Below, piece after piece: positions 19,079-28,258 of a stretch of DNA of 64,000 nucleotides. The position numbers were made by a program, and so were the translations under genes. Source of the DNA: Leucobacter celer subsp. astrifaciens (lineage in GTDB: Bacteria > Actinomycetota > Actinomycetes > Actinomycetales > Microbacteriaceae); NCBI RefSeq assembly GCF_001273835.1, contig NZ_JHEI01000135.1:62001-126000 (forward strand), in the 5' to 3' direction. The stretch's first letter is position 1. Every line of letters begins with the position of its first letter. The notes beneath the pieces were generated by a model. The model searched no databases and was not told where the DNA came from. It saw only the letters and a program-made list of their open reading frames with translations.

Positions 19079-19633
19079 TTAGACCTCCAGCAGTTCGGCC
19101 TCTTTGCGCTTCAGCGCATCGTCGACCTGATCGATGAACTGCTTGGTCACGGCCTCGAGTTCCTTCTCGGCCCGGGTCACCTCGTCCTCGCCGATCTCGC
19201 TCTTGAGCGCGTCGAGATCGTCCTTGCCGCTGCGGCGCACGTTGCGGATCGCCACTCGCGCGTCCTCGGCGCGACCCTTGACGATCTTGACGAACTCCTT
19301 GCGGCGCTCCTCCGTCAGCTCCGGCAGCGAGACGCGGATCACGTTGCCGTCGTTGCTGGGGTTGGCGCCGAGATTGGGCATGTCGCGGATGGCCTGCTCG
19401 ATGTCCTTCATCGCGCCCTTGTCGTAGGGGGTGATGATGAGGCTGCGGGCATCCTGGTTCTGCACCGAGGCGAGCTGCGCCAGCGGCGTGGGAGTGCCGT
19501 AGTAGTCGACCTGGAGGTTCTGCAGCAGGGACGGGTTGGCGCGTCCCGTGCGCACCGTGGCGAAGCCCTCCTTCGCGGCCTCGACCGCCTTGGTCATACG
19601 GTCCTTGACGTCGACGAAGACCTCTTCGATCAC
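19079..19633 (-). CDS. frr: Ribosome recycling factor
   Basis: Splits post-termination ribosomes with EF-G. 184 residues, standard length, with the two-domain L-shaped RRF sequence: [38 protein letters not shown], and the helical end [23 protein letters not shown] start with AAGGAG 6 nt upstream. It sits between pyrH and cdsA, as in most bacteria. Confidence 0.97.
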   Translation of the reverse strand: MIEEVFVDVKDRMTKAVEAAKEGFATVRTGRANPSLLQNLQVDYYGTPTPLAQLASVQNQDARSLIITPYDKGAMKDIEQAIRDMPNLGANPSNDGNVIRVSLPELTEERRKEFVKIVKGRAEDARVAIRNVRRSGKDDLDALKSEIGEDEVTRAEKELEAVTKQFIDQVDDALKRKEAELLEV

Positions 19634-19703
19634 GGTGTACTCCTTCTGAAACCTACGGGTGTCGCTCGTACTTCAAGCTTAGCGGTCGGGGGTGGTGCGA
19701 CGC

Positions 19704-20423
19704 TCAGCTGTGGACCAGCGTGCCGAGGCGGCCGCCGCGGATCGCTGCCGTCACATTGCCGGCGGGTTCCATGCCGAACACGCGCATCGGCATGCCGTTG
19801 TCCATGCACAGGCTGAAGGCGGTCGAATCGACCACCTTCAGGCCGCGCACGAGGGCGTCGCCGTAGGTGATCCGGTCGATGAGCGTGGCGTCGGGATCCT
19901 TGTGGGGATCGGCGGTGTACACGCCGTCGACGCCGTTCTTCGCGACGAGCACCTCGTCGGCGTGGATCTCGAGTGCGCGCTGCGCCGCGACGGTGTCGGT
20001 GGAGAAGTACGGGAGGCCCGCCCCCGCACCGAAGATCACCACACGGCCCTTCTCCAGGTGCCGGATGGCGCGCAGCGGGATGTAGGTCTCGGCGACCTGC
20101 GTCATCGTGATCGCCGACTGCACGCGGCTGCCGACGCCGGCCTGCTCGAGGAAGTCCTGGAGCGCGAGCGCGTTCATCACGGTTCCGAGCATGCCCATGT
20201 AGTCGGCCCTGGCACGATCCATGCCGCGCTGGGAGAGCTCGGCTCCGCGGAAGAAGTTGCCGCCGCCCACCACGACCGCCACCTCGGCGTGCTCCATCGC
20301 CGCCGCGATCTCGCGCGCGATCTGGCTCACCACGTCGGGGTTCACTCCGAGCGTCCCGCCTCCGAAGGCCTCTCCCGAGAGCTTCAGCAGAACTCGGCGC
20401 TTGCGATCGGCGGTCTCGGTCAT
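19704..20423 (-). CDS. pyrH: UMP kinase
   Basis: Phosphorylates UMP to UDP for pyrimidine nucleotide and cell-wall sugar supply. 239 residues of the amino-acid-kinase family: [14 protein letters not shown] at the N-terminus, [22 protein letters not shown] and the UMP-binding [16 protein letters not shown] with AAGGAG upstream. About 105 bp, including the tsf terminator, separate it from tsf. Confidence 0.97.
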   Translation of the reverse strand: MTETADRKRRVLLKLSGEAFGGGTLGVNPDVVSQIAREIAAAMEHAEVAVVVGGGNFFRGAELSQRGMDRARADYMGMLGTVMNALALQDFLEQAGVGSRVQSAITMTQVAETYIPLRAIRHLEKGRVVIFGAGAGLPYFSTDTVAAQRALEIHADEVLVAKNGVDGVYTADPHKDPDATLIDRITYGDALVRGLKVVDSTAFSLCMDNGMPMRVFGMEPAGNVTAAIRGGRLGTLVHS

Positions 20424-20488
20424 GGGGTCTCCTTCGTGAGGGGTGCGGTCTCTGGTCTCGGTTGAGGCAATGATAGTGGGCAGCAGAA

Positions 20489-20517
20489 GGGCCCGGATCG
20501 AATCACGATCCGGGCCC
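20489..20517 (-). terminator. Rho-independent-type terminator after tsf
   Basis: A perfect 12-bp stem GGGCCCGGATCG / CGATCCGGGCCC with a 5-nt loop lies 10 bp after the tsf stop. On the minus strand it is followed by TTC, a weak T tract as is usual in high-GC actinobacteria. It should end the rpsB-tsf transcript before pyrH. Confidence 0.85.
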
Positions 20518-20527
20518 GACGCGACGC

Positions 20528-21358
20528 TTAGGCGCCGACCTTGCTGCGTGCGAAGCCGGTGACGGTGATGCCTGCGGCCTCGGCGACCTTCTTCACCTCG
20601 CGCTTGTCGGCGTCGAGGGCGTGCACCTGCTCGTTCAGCGCGACGTTCTTGAAGAACGCGGTGAGGCGACCCTCGACGATCTTCGGCAGGGCTGCCTCGG
20701 GCTTGCCCTCGTTCTTCGAGATCTCGGTGACGAGTGCGCGCTCCTTCTCGACGTCGGCCTCGGGCACGTCCTCGCGGTCGAGGTAGAGCGGGTCGGCGAA
20801 CGAGATGTGACGGGCGATGCTGAGGGCGGCCTCGGCGTCGTCGCCCTCATAGCCCACGACCACGCCGATCTGCGGGGGCAGATCCTTCGAGGTCTGGTGC
20901 AGGTAGACGGCGGTGCCGGGGGCATCGACGCGCGACACCTTCCGCAGCTCGAGGCGCTCGCCGATGATGGCGGCCTCGTCGGTGATCACCTCGGCGACGG
21001 TCTTGCCCTCGGCGGGGGCCGCGAGGGCCTCCTCGAGGGTCTTCGCGTCGGCGGCGACGACGGCATCGATCACGCGATCGGCCAGTGCGATGAACTTCTC
21101 GTTCTTCGCGACGAAGTCGGTCTCGCAGACCAGCTCGATCATCGTGGCGGCGCCGTCGCTCTGCTTGACGGCGACGAGGCCCTCGCTCGCCTCGCGGTCG
21201 CCGCGCTTCGCGACGCCCTTCAGGCCCTTGAGACGCAGGATCTCGATCGCCTTCTCGATGTCGCCCTCAGCCTCGACGAGGGCGTTCTTGCTGTCGACCA
21301 TGCCGGCGCCGAGACGCTCGCGCAGTTCCTTCACGGCGGCCATGCTGACTGCAGCCAT
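20528..21358 (-). CDS. tsf: Translation elongation factor Ts
   Basis: Guanine-nucleotide exchange factor for EF-Tu. 276 residues from the ATG at 21358, chosen for the AAGGAG 6 nt upstream. The UBA-like N-terminus ([20 protein letters not shown]), [19 protein letters not shown] and the coiled dimerisation region are all present. It follows rpsB as usual; a strong hairpin occupies the space just upstream of its SD. Confidence 0.96.
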   Translation of the reverse strand: MAAVSMAAVKELRERLGAGMVDSKNALVEAEGDIEKAIEILRLKGLKGVAKRGDREASEGLVAVKQSDGAATMIELVCETDFVAKNEKFIALADRVIDAVVAADAKTLEEALAAPAEGKTVAEVITDEAAIIGERLELRKVSRVDAPGTAVYLHQTSKDLPPQIGVVVGYEGDDAEAALSIARHISFADPLYLDREDVPEADVEKERALVTEISKNEGKPEAALPKIVEGRLTAFFKNVALNEQVHALDADKREVKKVAEAAGITVTGFARSKVGA

Positions 21359-21377
21359 GTGTGACTCCTTCTGTGTC

Positions 21378-21416
21378 ATCCCGTGCGGACCGCGGATTGC
21401 GCGGTCCGCACGGGAT
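21378..21416 (-). terminator. Strong hairpin between rpsB and tsf
   Basis: A perfect 17-bp stem (ATCCCGTGCGGACCGCG and its complement, 5-nt loop GATTG) ends about 20 nt before the tsf start codon and upstream of its SD. No T tract follows. It may be a partial terminator or attenuator that lowers tsf relative to rpsB, or an RNA-processing or stability element. Confidence 0.75.
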
Positions 21417-21481
21417 CCATGTTTCGGTCTGTGTCTTGCTGATGACGGTGCTGAAGCTACCGTCTGCGGATGAACCGCAGG

Positions 21482-22386
21482 TTACTCCGCGGCGGGGGCT
21501 TCCTCGGCGGCGGGGGCCTCAGCGGTCTCCGCAGCAGGAGCCTCCTCGGCGGCCGGAGCCTCTGCCGCGGGGGCCTCTTCAGCGGCGGGCGCCTCTTCAG
21601 CCGCGGGGGCCTCGGCGGCCTTGTCGGCGTTCAGCAGCTCGACCTCCCACTCGGCGAGGGGCTCGGCAGCGGCCTCGGCACCCTCGGTGGGCTTCTGGTG
21701 GCGCTCCATGAGGCCCTCGGCTGCGGCGTCGGCGATCACGCGGGTGAGCAGCGCGACCGAGCGGATCGCGTCGTCGTTGCCCGGGATCGGGTAGGTGACC
21801 TCGTCGGGATCGCAGTTGGTGTCGAGGATCGCGATCACGGGGATCCCGAGCTTCTTCGCCTCGTCGATCGCGAGGTGCTCCTTCTTGGTGTCGACCACCC
21901 ACAGAGCCGAGGGGGTCTTGGTCATGTGGCGGATACCGCCGAGCGACTTCTGCAGCTTCTCGAGCTCGCGCCGCTTGAGCAGCAGCTCCTTCTTGGTGAA
22001 ACCGCTCGTGGTGCCCTCGAAGTCGAGCTGCTCGAGCTCCTTCATGCGCTCGAGACGACCGGTGACGGTCTGGAAGTTGGTGAGGAGGCCGCCGAGCCAG
22101 CGCTGGTTCACGTAGGGCTGGTTCACGCGGGTCGCCTGCTCGGCGATCGCTTCCTGCGCCTGCTTCTTGGTGCCGACGAAGAGGATGTTGCCGCCGCGGG
22201 CGACGGTCTGCTTCACGAACTCGTAGGCATCGTCGATGTAGCCGAGCGACTGCTGCAGATCGATGATGTAGATGCCCGAGCGCGCTCGGTGAAGATGAAG
22301 CGCTTCATCTTCGGGTTCCAGCGGCGGGTCTGGTGTCCGAAGTGGACGCCGCTGTCGAGCAGCTGGCGCATGGTGACGACGGCCAT
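21482..22386 (-). pseudogene. rpsB: 30S ribosomal protein S2, frame broken by a 2-nt insertion (probable sequence error)
   Basis: S2 is an essential small-subunit ribosomal protein. The start is the ATG at 22386 (GGAGAA 5 nt upstream), giving [35 protein letters not shown]. The frame then fails: the expected continuation [20 protein letters not shown] is encoded in another frame from about 22279. The tract GCGCGC at 22280-22285 is two bases longer than needed (GAGCGCGCTCGG instead of GAGCGCTCGG). The remainder, from [20 protein letters not shown] to the end, is intact and finishes with an Ala/Pro/Glu repeat tail (APAAEE units). Because the gene is essential, a sequencing or assembly indel is the likeliest cause. 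Heads the rpsB-tsf operon. Confidence 0.9.
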
Positions 22387-22794
22387 TGCCGTTCTCCTGT
22401 TCTGCGCACCCCAGCGGGCGCGCTTGCGGTTGTTATCGGTCGCGGTGGCGACCAGATCCTGGTGCCCTCGGATTCCGCCGCCCCGTTCTGCGCTGATCCG
22501 CGATCTGTGACGATCGAGGATCCGTGCGAATGGAGACCGATGGCGGTGCGCCGATGAGCGGGCACGCGAAGTCACCTCTTGCGAGGTGCGGGATCTAGCT
22601 TAGCACCGTCACGGCCGATCCGGCCAACGCCCGAGGGTCTCGACGCGGATGAACGGCGATGCCGCGCCCGATGTCCCGCATTCCGCTCACAATCAGCGAG
22701 ATACGGCGATTCACGGCGACCTCTCCACAATGGACCATATTGTCTTTCGCGCACCGCACCCCACCGCCGATGATGGGCGCCCAGGAGGTGCCCC
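22387..22794. other. rpsB leader and divergent promoter region
   Basis: 408 bp without a gene between divergent rpsB and yraN. On the minus strand, TGCTAAGCT at about 22600-22610 could be an extended -10 for rpsB. It is followed by a small hairpin, CACCTC-GCAA-GAGGTG (22573-22588), with a GNRA loop near the presumed RNA start. That leaves a leader of roughly 200 nt before the rpsB ATG, long enough for a ribosomal-protein autoregulatory structure, though I do not recognise one. The yraN end contributes an AGGAGG SD at 22782-22787. No ORF here looks coding. Confidence 0.5.
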
Positions 22795-23163
22795 ATGAAC
22801 CCACCGGCAGCACACAACCAGACGCTCGGATCCCGCGGCGAGTCGATCGCGGCGGACTACCTCGAGGAGCAGGGCTATCGGATCGTCGACCGCAACTGGC
22901 GCACTCGCCACGGCGAGCTCGACCTCATCGCGATCGACGACGGGGCGCTCGTGGCGATCGAGGTGAAGACCCGCAGCGGTTCGGGGTACGGCCACCCGCT
23001 GGAGGCCATTACCGCGCGGAAGGCGGACCGTTTGAAACGGCTGCTGCTCGACTGGGCTCGCGAGTACGGCTCTCGCGCCCGCGGATTGCGCGTCGACGCC
23101 ATCGGCATCACGCTCAGCCCCGGAGCCGAGCCGCGCATCGAGCATCTGCGGGGCATCTCATGA
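22795..23163 (+). CDS. yraN: YraN/UPF0102 family endonuclease-like protein
   Basis: 122 residues of the UPF0102 family, a small restriction-endonuclease-like fold. GSRGESIAADYLEEQGYRIV, RTRHGELDLIAID (the Asp of the PD-(D/E)XK core) and LVAIEVKTRS (the ExK half) are visible. Cellular role unproven; usually linked to comM and dprA, as here. A clear AGGAGG SD precedes the ATG, and its TGA overlaps the comM ATG (ATGA). Confidence 0.9.
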   Translation: MNPPAAHNQTLGSRGESIAADYLEEQGYRIVDRNWRTRHGELDLIAIDDGALVAIEVKTRSGSGYGHPLEAITARKADRLKRLLLDWAREYGSRARGLRVDAIGITLSPGAEPRIEHLRGIS

Positions 23164-24701
23164 GCACGGCGGTCTGCCGCGCCGCATCGGTCGCGCTCAC
23201 CGGGCTCGAGGGCACCGCGGTCATGGTCGAGACCGCGGTCTCGCAGCAGCTTCCCGGCATGGCCATCATCGGTCTGCCCGACACCGCGTTAGCCGAGGCC
23301 AAACTCCGGGTGCGCACGGCGACCGCCCAGGTCGGCTTGCCTCTCTCCGACCGGTTCCTCACGATCAACCTCAGCCCCGCCTCGCTGCCGAAGCACGGCT
23401 CGGGCTTCGACCTCGCCATCGCACTCTCCGCGCTGGCCGCCTCGAAGCACCTGCCGCCCCACCGGCTCCCCGGGGTCGCGCACCTCGGAGAGCTCGGCCT
23501 CGACGGCGAGCTGCGACGACCTGCCGGCCTGCTCCCGGCGGTGGTCGCCGCACGCTCGCTCGGCTTCGACCGCGTCATGGTGCCCGCCTCCTACGGCGCC
23601 GAAGCCGCCCTCGTGCCCGGTATCGAGGTCATCGCGGTGCCCGACCTCGCCAGCGCGGTCGCCTGGTACCGGGGAGAGCTCGATGGGGCCGCGAGCCCGG
23701 CGCACGAGGAGTTCGAGCAGCCGAGCGCCGATCCCCTGCTCGACATGTCCGACGTCGTGGGCCAACCCGAAGCCGTGGACGCCCTCGCCGTCGCGGCCGC
23801 CGGACGTCACCACATCTCGATGCTCGGCCCGCCCGGCGCGGGCAAGACGCTGCTCGCCTCGCGGCTGCCCTCCATCCTCCCGGACCTCACACCGGATGAA
23901 TCGCTCACGGCGAGCAGTATCGCGGCGCTCGGCGGTACACCGCTCACCCGCCTCGTGCGACGCCCGCCGTTCGAGGCTCCGCACCACACGGCGTCGGCCG
24001 TATCCATCATCGGCGGCGGCGACAGCGGAGGCGTGCGCCCCGGAGCCATCACGAGCGCCTGCCACGGGGTGCTGTTCCTCGACGAGGCGCCCGAGTTTCC
24101 CCGCAGCGTGCTCGACGCGCTGCGGCAGCCGCTCGAGTCGGGGCGGATCGAGATCCACCGCGCGCGCCTGCGCACCGTGCTGCCCGCACGCGTCCAGCTC
24201 GTGCTCGCGTCCAACCCCTGTCCCTGCGGCAACGCGGGCTCACCCGACACCTCGCAAGCCTGCCGCTGCTCCCCCAGCACACGCGTGAAGTATCTGCAGC
24301 GCATCTCCGGGCCGCTCAGCGACCGCATCGACCTGCGCCTCACGGTGCGACGCGTATCGAGCGTGCTGCAGCACGAGTCGGGCCTCGCCGCCCCGTCGAG
24401 CCTCGAGCTGCGCCGACGCATCGCCGACGCCCGGGCTCGTGCGGCGGACCGGCTCCGCAACACGCCTTGGACGGTGAACTCCGAGGTTCCCGGCAACTGG
24501 CTGCGCGGTCGGGATGCGCGCTTGCCGCGCGCCGACACATCGGTGCTCGATCGTGCGTTGGCGCGAGGATCACTGACCCTGCGCGGTTACGACAGGGTGC
24601 TGCGGGTCGCCTGGACCATCGCCGATCTCGCGGGAATCGAACGACCCGGCAGGAGCGAGGTCGCCCGAGCGCTCGTGCTCCGGGGAGGCGATGCCCGGTG
24701 A
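23160..24701 (+). CDS. comM: YifB/ComM family Mg-chelatase-like AAA+ ATPase
   Basis: 513 residues. ComM is a hexameric helicase that promotes branch migration during natural transformation; many non-competent bacteria keep it. N-terminal Lon-like subdomain (VMVETAVSQQLPGMAIIGLP, LSPASLPKHGSGFDLAIAL), Walker A GPPGAGKTLLASRL, Walker B GVLFLDEAPEF, and the Cys cluster NPCPCGNAGS...CRCSP typical of YifB. It begins at the ATG inside the ATGA overlap with yraN and ends in a GTGA overlap with dprA. Confidence 0.93.
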   Translation: MSTAVCRAASVALTGLEGTAVMVETAVSQQLPGMAIIGLPDTALAEAKLRVRTATAQVGLPLSDRFLTINLSPASLPKHGSGFDLAIALSALAASKHLPPHRLPGVAHLGELGLDGELRRPAGLLPAVVAARSLGFDRVMVPASYGAEAALVPGIEVIAVPDLASAVAWYRGELDGAASPAHEEFEQPSADPLLDMSDVVGQPEAVDALAVAAAGRHHISMLGPPGAGKTLLASRLPSILPDLTPDESLTASSIAALGGTPLTRLVRRPPFEAPHHTASAVSIIGGGDSGGVRPGAITSACHGVLFLDEAPEFPRSVLDALRQPLESGRIEIHRARLRTVLPARVQLVLASNPCPCGNAGSPDTSQACRCSPSTRVKYLQRISGPLSDRIDLRLTVRRVSSVLQHESGLAAPSSLELRRRIADARARAADRLRNTPWTVNSEVPGNWLRGRDARLPRADTSVLDRALARGSLTLRGYDRVLRVAWTIADLAGIERPGRSEVARALVLRGGDAR

Positions 24702-26017
24702 ATCGCCCCCATCCGCGGAGCAGCGCCGAGGGACTGATCCGCGCCGACTCCGAGTTCCGCCCACGACTCGACCGATTGCTCGCCGACGCCGACGGGGACG
24801 CCGTCGAGAACACGATCCACGCCGACGGGCAGACGGCGGCCGACACGCTGCTGGCCCGGATCGTGTGGGCCAGGCTCGTCGAGCCCGGCGACGCGGTCGC
24901 GGGCGGACTCGTCGGAGCGCTCGGAGCCGTACCGGCCCTCGACCTGCTGGCGTCGAATGCTCCGATCGCGCGCGTTCGCGAACTCGTGCGCACCGCCGCG
25001 GGGGCCGACCCCGATCCCGCCGCGCTCGCACGAGCGTTCAGGCGCTGGAGGCTTCGGCTCGACCGCTCTGCGACCGTCGCCGATATCGAGCGGGGCCTCG
25101 AGGCGCGCATGCGGATCGTCACCCCCGAGTCGGAGGGCTGGCCGTCCGCCCTGGCCGACCTGGGCGATCACGCCCCGCTGCTGCTCTGGGTGCGAGGCGA
25201 TCCCGCCGCCCTCACGGGCTTCTCGCTCGCGGTCGTCGGAGCCCGGGCCTGCACCGGCTACGGCTCCCACGTCACCGCGGAACTCACCGAGAGCGTCTGC
25301 GAGGCCGGCACGACGATCGTCTCCGGTGCGGCCTACGGGATCGACGCGGTCGCCCATCGCACCGCACTCGCGCTCGGCGCGCCCACCATCGCCGTGCTGG
25401 CGGGAGGAGCGGACATGCCCTACCCGAGCTCGCACGGTCCGCTGCTGGAGCGCATCGTCGATTCGGGGGCCGTCTGCTCCGAGATGGTGCCGGGATCCGC
25501 TCCGACGCGCTGGAGGTTTCTGCAGCGGAATCGCTCGATCGCCGCGCTCGCGCGCGCCACGCTCGTCACCGAGGCCGGCGTTCGCTCCGGATCCCTCAAC
25601 ACCGCCGGGCACGCGGCGGAGCTGGGGCGTCCCCTCGGGGCGGTTCCCGGCCCGGTCACGAGCGCGGCATCCGCGGGCTGCCATCGCCTGCTCCGCGAAT
25701 ACGGCGCAACGCTCGTGACCAACGGCGCCGAGGCGCGCGAGTTCCTCGGCCTCTCGGACGAGCCGGCCCTCTTCGACCTCGATTCACGGGGGGCCGACGC
25801 ACCGGAGACCGCCAGACAGCCGGCACGGCACCGGCGCGTGCTCGATGCGCTGCCGCTGCGCGGAAGCCGCGACGTCGTCGAGGTGGCCCGCCGAGCAGGT
25901 CTCGAGATCGCAGAAGCACGATCCGCACTCGCGGAACTCGAACTGCTCGGGGCCGTCGCTCATCGCGAAACGCCGGAGTCGGGCGAGAGCCGCTGGGCGC
26001 TACTGCGACGAGAATGA
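24698..26017 (+). CDS. dprA: DNA-processing protein DprA (Smf)
   Basis: Single-stranded-DNA-binding RecA loader of the transformation pathway, also conserved where competence is unknown. 439 residues: an N-terminal helical region, then the Rossmann-like core ([68 protein letters not shown]) and a C-terminal winged helix ([20 protein letters not shown]). The GTG start lies in the GTGA overlap with comM. A four-base gap leads to xerC. Confidence 0.94.
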   Translation: MNRPHPRSSAEGLIRADSEFRPRLDRLLADADGDAVENTIHADGQTAADTLLARIVWARLVEPGDAVAGGLVGALGAVPALDLLASNAPIARVRELVRTAAGADPDPAALARAFRRWRLRLDRSATVADIERGLEARMRIVTPESEGWPSALADLGDHAPLLLWVRGDPAALTGFSLAVVGARACTGYGSHVTAELTESVCEAGTTIVSGAAYGIDAVAHRTALALGAPTIAVLAGGADMPYPSSHGPLLERIVDSGAVCSEMVPGSAPTRWRFLQRNRSIAALARATLVTEAGVRSGSLNTAGHAAELGRPLGAVPGPVTSAASAGCHRLLREYGATLVTNGAEAREFLGLSDEPALFDLDSRGADAPETARQPARHRRVLDALPLRGSRDVVEVARRAGLEIAEARSALAELELLGAVAHRETPESGESRWALLRRE

Positions 26018-26021
26018 GAGC

Positions 26022-26978
26022 ATGCAGTTGACCGCGGCGATCGATTCCTTCCTCGATGCTGTCCGCTTCGAATACGGCTACTCCGAGCACACGGTGCGCG
26101 CCTACCGGCGAGATCTGCACGACTTCGCGCTCTTCGCAGACCGCAGCACCGCCGACGCCGCCGAAACCACTACAACCGCTGCAACCGCTGTGGTCGCCAC
26201 GATCGCCGACTGCGACCTGGAGCTCATGCGCGGCTGGCTCTGGGATCGCCAGCAGCGGGGCCTCGCCCCCAGCACGCTCGCCCGCAACGTCGCCACGCTG
26301 AAATCGTTCGGCGGATGGCTCGAACTGCGCCGGCTGGTTCCGGGCAATCCCGCTTCGAGACTGCGCTCGCCGAAGGCTCCGCGCGAACTGCCGCGAGTGC
26401 TCGCGGACGAGCAGATGGCACGCATCCTCGACCGCGCCGCGCGGAGAGCGGAGAGCGGAGACCCGGCCCAGCTGCGCGATCACGCGGTGCTCGAACTGCT
26501 GTACGCGACCGCGCTGCGCGTATCGGAACTCTGCACCCTCCCGGTCACCGGGCTCGACCGCAGGGAACGCACGGTGCGGGTGTTCGGCAAGGGAGGCAAG
26601 GAGCGCGTCGTCCCGCTGGGAGCGCCCGCGGCCCGAGCGCTCGAGCGCTACCTCGACGCGGCCCGCCCCGCGCTCGCGGCACGGGCCGAGCGCCCCGATG
26701 GAACCGCTCTCTTCCTCGGCAATCGCGGCGGGCCGCTCCGGCCCAACACCGTATACCGTCTGGTGTCCCACGAACTCGAGCGGGAACCCGGGGGCGGCCC
26801 CCGCGGGCCGCACACCTTCCGGCACACGGCGGCCACGCACCTGTTGAACGGCGGTGCCGACCTGCGCGTGGTGCAGGAGATGCTCGGGCACTCGAGCCTC
26901 TCCAGCACGCAGGTCTACACCCACGTCTCCACCGAGCGGCTGGCCGAGAACTACCGCCAGGCGCACCCCCGCGCCTGA
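26022..26978 (+). CDS. xerC: Tyrosine recombinase XerC/XerD-like
   Basis: 318 residues. Xer recombinases resolve chromosome dimers at dif. The N-terminal SAM-like core-binding domain ([20 protein letters not shown]) is interrupted by a Thr/Ala-rich insertion ([16 protein letters not shown], about residues 44-60). The catalytic domain has Arg in ATALRVSEL, Lys in [11 protein letters not shown]-x-x-R in [12 protein letters not shown], His in [10 protein letters not shown] and the nucleophile in VYTHVS. It is the last gene of yraN-comM-dprA-xerC, the genomic place where actinobacterial XerC is normally found. Confidence 0.92.
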   Translation: MQLTAAIDSFLDAVRFEYGYSEHTVRAYRRDLHDFALFADRSTADAAETTTTAATAVVATIADCDLELMRGWLWDRQQRGLAPSTLARNVATLKSFGGWLELRRLVPGNPASRLRSPKAPRELPRVLADEQMARILDRAARRAESGDPAQLRDHAVLELLYATALRVSELCTLPVTGLDRRERTVRVFGKGGKERVVPLGAPAARALERYLDAARPALAARAERPDGTALFLGNRGGPLRPNTVYRLVSHELEREPGGGPRGPHTFRHTAATHLLNGGADLRVVQEMLGHSSLSSTQVYTHVSTERLAENYRQAHPRA

Positions 26979-27010
26979 GGTCGCCCGCGGTTCGGCGGAT
27001 CCTCACGGCG

Positions 27011-27089
27011 CTCACCGCACCCGGCCGTGCTCACCGCAGCCCGGCCGTGCTCACCGCAACACGGCTGTGCTCACCGCAGCCCGGTCGCG
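27011..27089. repeat. Four-copy 20-bp tandem repeat
   Basis: GCTCACCGCA-CCCGGCCGT and three following units of 20 bp with the pattern GCTCACCGCA(G/A)C(C/A)CGG(C/T)(C/T)G(T/C). It lies in the 153-bp gap between the convergent xerC and M23 genes; shorter CTCAGCCGG repeats follow at about 27121-27140. Noncoding; possible slippage tract. Confidence 0.8.
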
Positions 27090-27131
27090 CGCGGCAGGGA
27101 CCGGTCCGGCGCGAGCCGGTCTCAGCCGGCC

Positions 27132-27719
27132 TCAGCCGGCCTCGGCTCGGCCCAGGGGCAGCAGCACGGGACGCTGCAGGAGGTAGCGCAGCGGGTTCAC
27201 GTACTCGCCCTCCACGCGCACCCCGAGATGCACGCACTCGGCGAGGCAGTGGCCACCGCTCGCCGCCTCGCCGACCACGGCCCCGCTCGCCACGGCCTCA
27301 CCCACCGAGAGCGCGCTGCGCACCGGCTCCAGCGTGTACACGGTGCGATCGTCCACCCTGATCGACAGAACGCCGCGGTCGACGACCGTGCCCGAGAACG
27401 ACACCGTTCCCGCCGCAGGCGCGATGACCGCTTCGCCCGGCCTCGCCGCCAGGTCGATGCCGCGGTGCCCCGAACCGTAACGGTGCGGCGGCGCACGATA
27501 CGGTCCGGAGACCTCGAGCGGCCCTCCGATCGGCGGCACCCACAGCGCACCCGGTGCAAGCGTCGCGACTGGACCCTGCGGTGCTGGATTCTGCTGCGCT
27601 GAATTCTGCGGTGCTCCGGGCTGCACGGCGAGACCCGGAATCGGTGGCCCCGATCCGTTTGCGAGCAGCGTGATCATCGCCAGCAGCGGGGCTATCAGCA
27701 GTGTGCGCGGTAGGACCAT
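27132..27719 (-). CDS. Exported M23-family (LytM-like) peptidase domain protein
   Basis: 195 residues: signal peptide (about 1-22), a Gln/Pro/Ala linker (APQNSAQQNPAPQG), then an M23/LytM domain. The H-x3-D zinc motif is present (GSGHRGIDLA). In the second motif the usual HxH is CVHLGV, so the first His is Cys; the CxHLG form is, as I recall, common in small actinobacterial M23 proteins near rpsB/xerC. Either a peptidoglycan endopeptidase or a non-catalytic activator of one. Convergent with xerC. Confidence 0.85.
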   Translation of the reverse strand: MVLPRTLLIAPLLAMITLLANGSGPPIPGLAVQPGAPQNSAQQNPAPQGPVATLAPGALWVPPIGGPLEVSGPYRAPPHRYGSGHRGIDLAARPGEAVIAPAAGTVSFSGTVVDRGVLSIRVDDRTVYTLEPVRSALSVGEAVASGAVVGEAASGGHCLAECVHLGVRVEGEYVNPLRYLLQRPVLLPLGRAEAG

Positions 27720-27836
27720 GCACCGACTCTCGCAGAACCCGCTTCACGCTCGAGACGCCTCAGGCGGATCTGTGGAGAAGATTCCGGTACCGGCCTTACG
27801 AAGTGATTGTGAGCGGAGCGCGGTGGCGAGCTCGGA

Positions 27837-28160
27837 CTACTCGTCGAGCGCCAGCTCCTGCGGCAGCGAGAACTCCCGGGCGGAGAGCTCCTCGACGTTC
27901 ACATCCTTGAAGGTGAGCACCCGCACCGACTTCACGAAGCGGTCGGCACGATACACGTCCCACACCCAGACGTCCGTCATCGCGAGCTCGAAGTAGAAGT
28001 CGCTCCCGGCGTCCTGCCGCTTGAGATCCACCTCGTTGGCCAGGTAGAAGCGGCGCTCGGTCTCGACGACATACCGGAACTGGCTGGCGATGTCGCGGTA
28101 TTCGCGAAACAGCGACAGCTCGGCCTCGCGCTCGTAATCGTCTAGCTCGTCCTCGTTCAT
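27837..28160 (-). CDS. DUF2469 family protein
   Basis: 107 residues from the ATG at 28160 (a start three codons earlier is possible). Matches the actinobacterial DUF2469 family across its length: DDYEREAELSLFREYRDI, YVVETERRFYLANEVDL, DVWVWDVYRADRFVKSV, RVLTFKDVNVEEL. The function is unknown; the neighbours are usually rnhB and yraN. I prefer 28160 because a TAGGAT box lies 7 nt upstream, which would make it leaderless. Confidence 0.88.
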   Translation of the reverse strand: MNEDELDDYEREAELSLFREYRDIASQFRYVVETERRFYLANEVDLKRQDAGSDFYFELAMTDVWVWDVYRADRFVKSVRVLTFKDVNVEELSAREFSLPQELALDE

Positions 28161-28167
28161 CTCCCCC

Positions 28168-28173
28168 ATCCTA
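28168..28173 (-). promoter_or_regulatory. Candidate -10 box of leaderless DUF2469 transcript
   Basis: TAGGAT on the minus strand, 7 nt before the ATG at 28160. No -35 recognised with confidence. Confidence 0.4.
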
Positions 28174-28223
28174 CGCCGTCTCGGCTGGCTCCTCGGAGCC
28201 CGGCGCGCCCACCCTCACCGAGG

Positions 28224-28252
28224 TTGACTTATTCGAACATATGTTCGAATAT
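28224..28252 (+). promoter_or_regulatory. SOS promoter with LexA box for imuA'-imuB-dnaE2
   Basis: A perfect 20-bp palindrome ATTCGAACATATGTTCGAAT (28231-28250) contains the actinobacterial LexA consensus TCGAAC-N4-GTTCGA. It fills the spacer between a -35 TTGACT (28224-28229) and a -10 GAATAT (28247-28252; 17-bp spacing), so bound LexA would block RNA polymerase. The predicted start point falls at 28258-28260, on the imuA' ATG. Confidence 0.9.
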
Positions 28253-28258
28253 TGCTGC

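Noticed and set aside
22260..22300. Programmed frameshift in rpsB
   Set aside because: No slippery heptamer or following structure at the site, and S2 is not known to use frameshifting; an indel in the sequence is simpler.
26022..26978. Integrase of a mobile element
   Set aside because: Position after yraN-comM-dprA and full Xer motifs fit the housekeeping XerC; no att sites or cargo genes around it.
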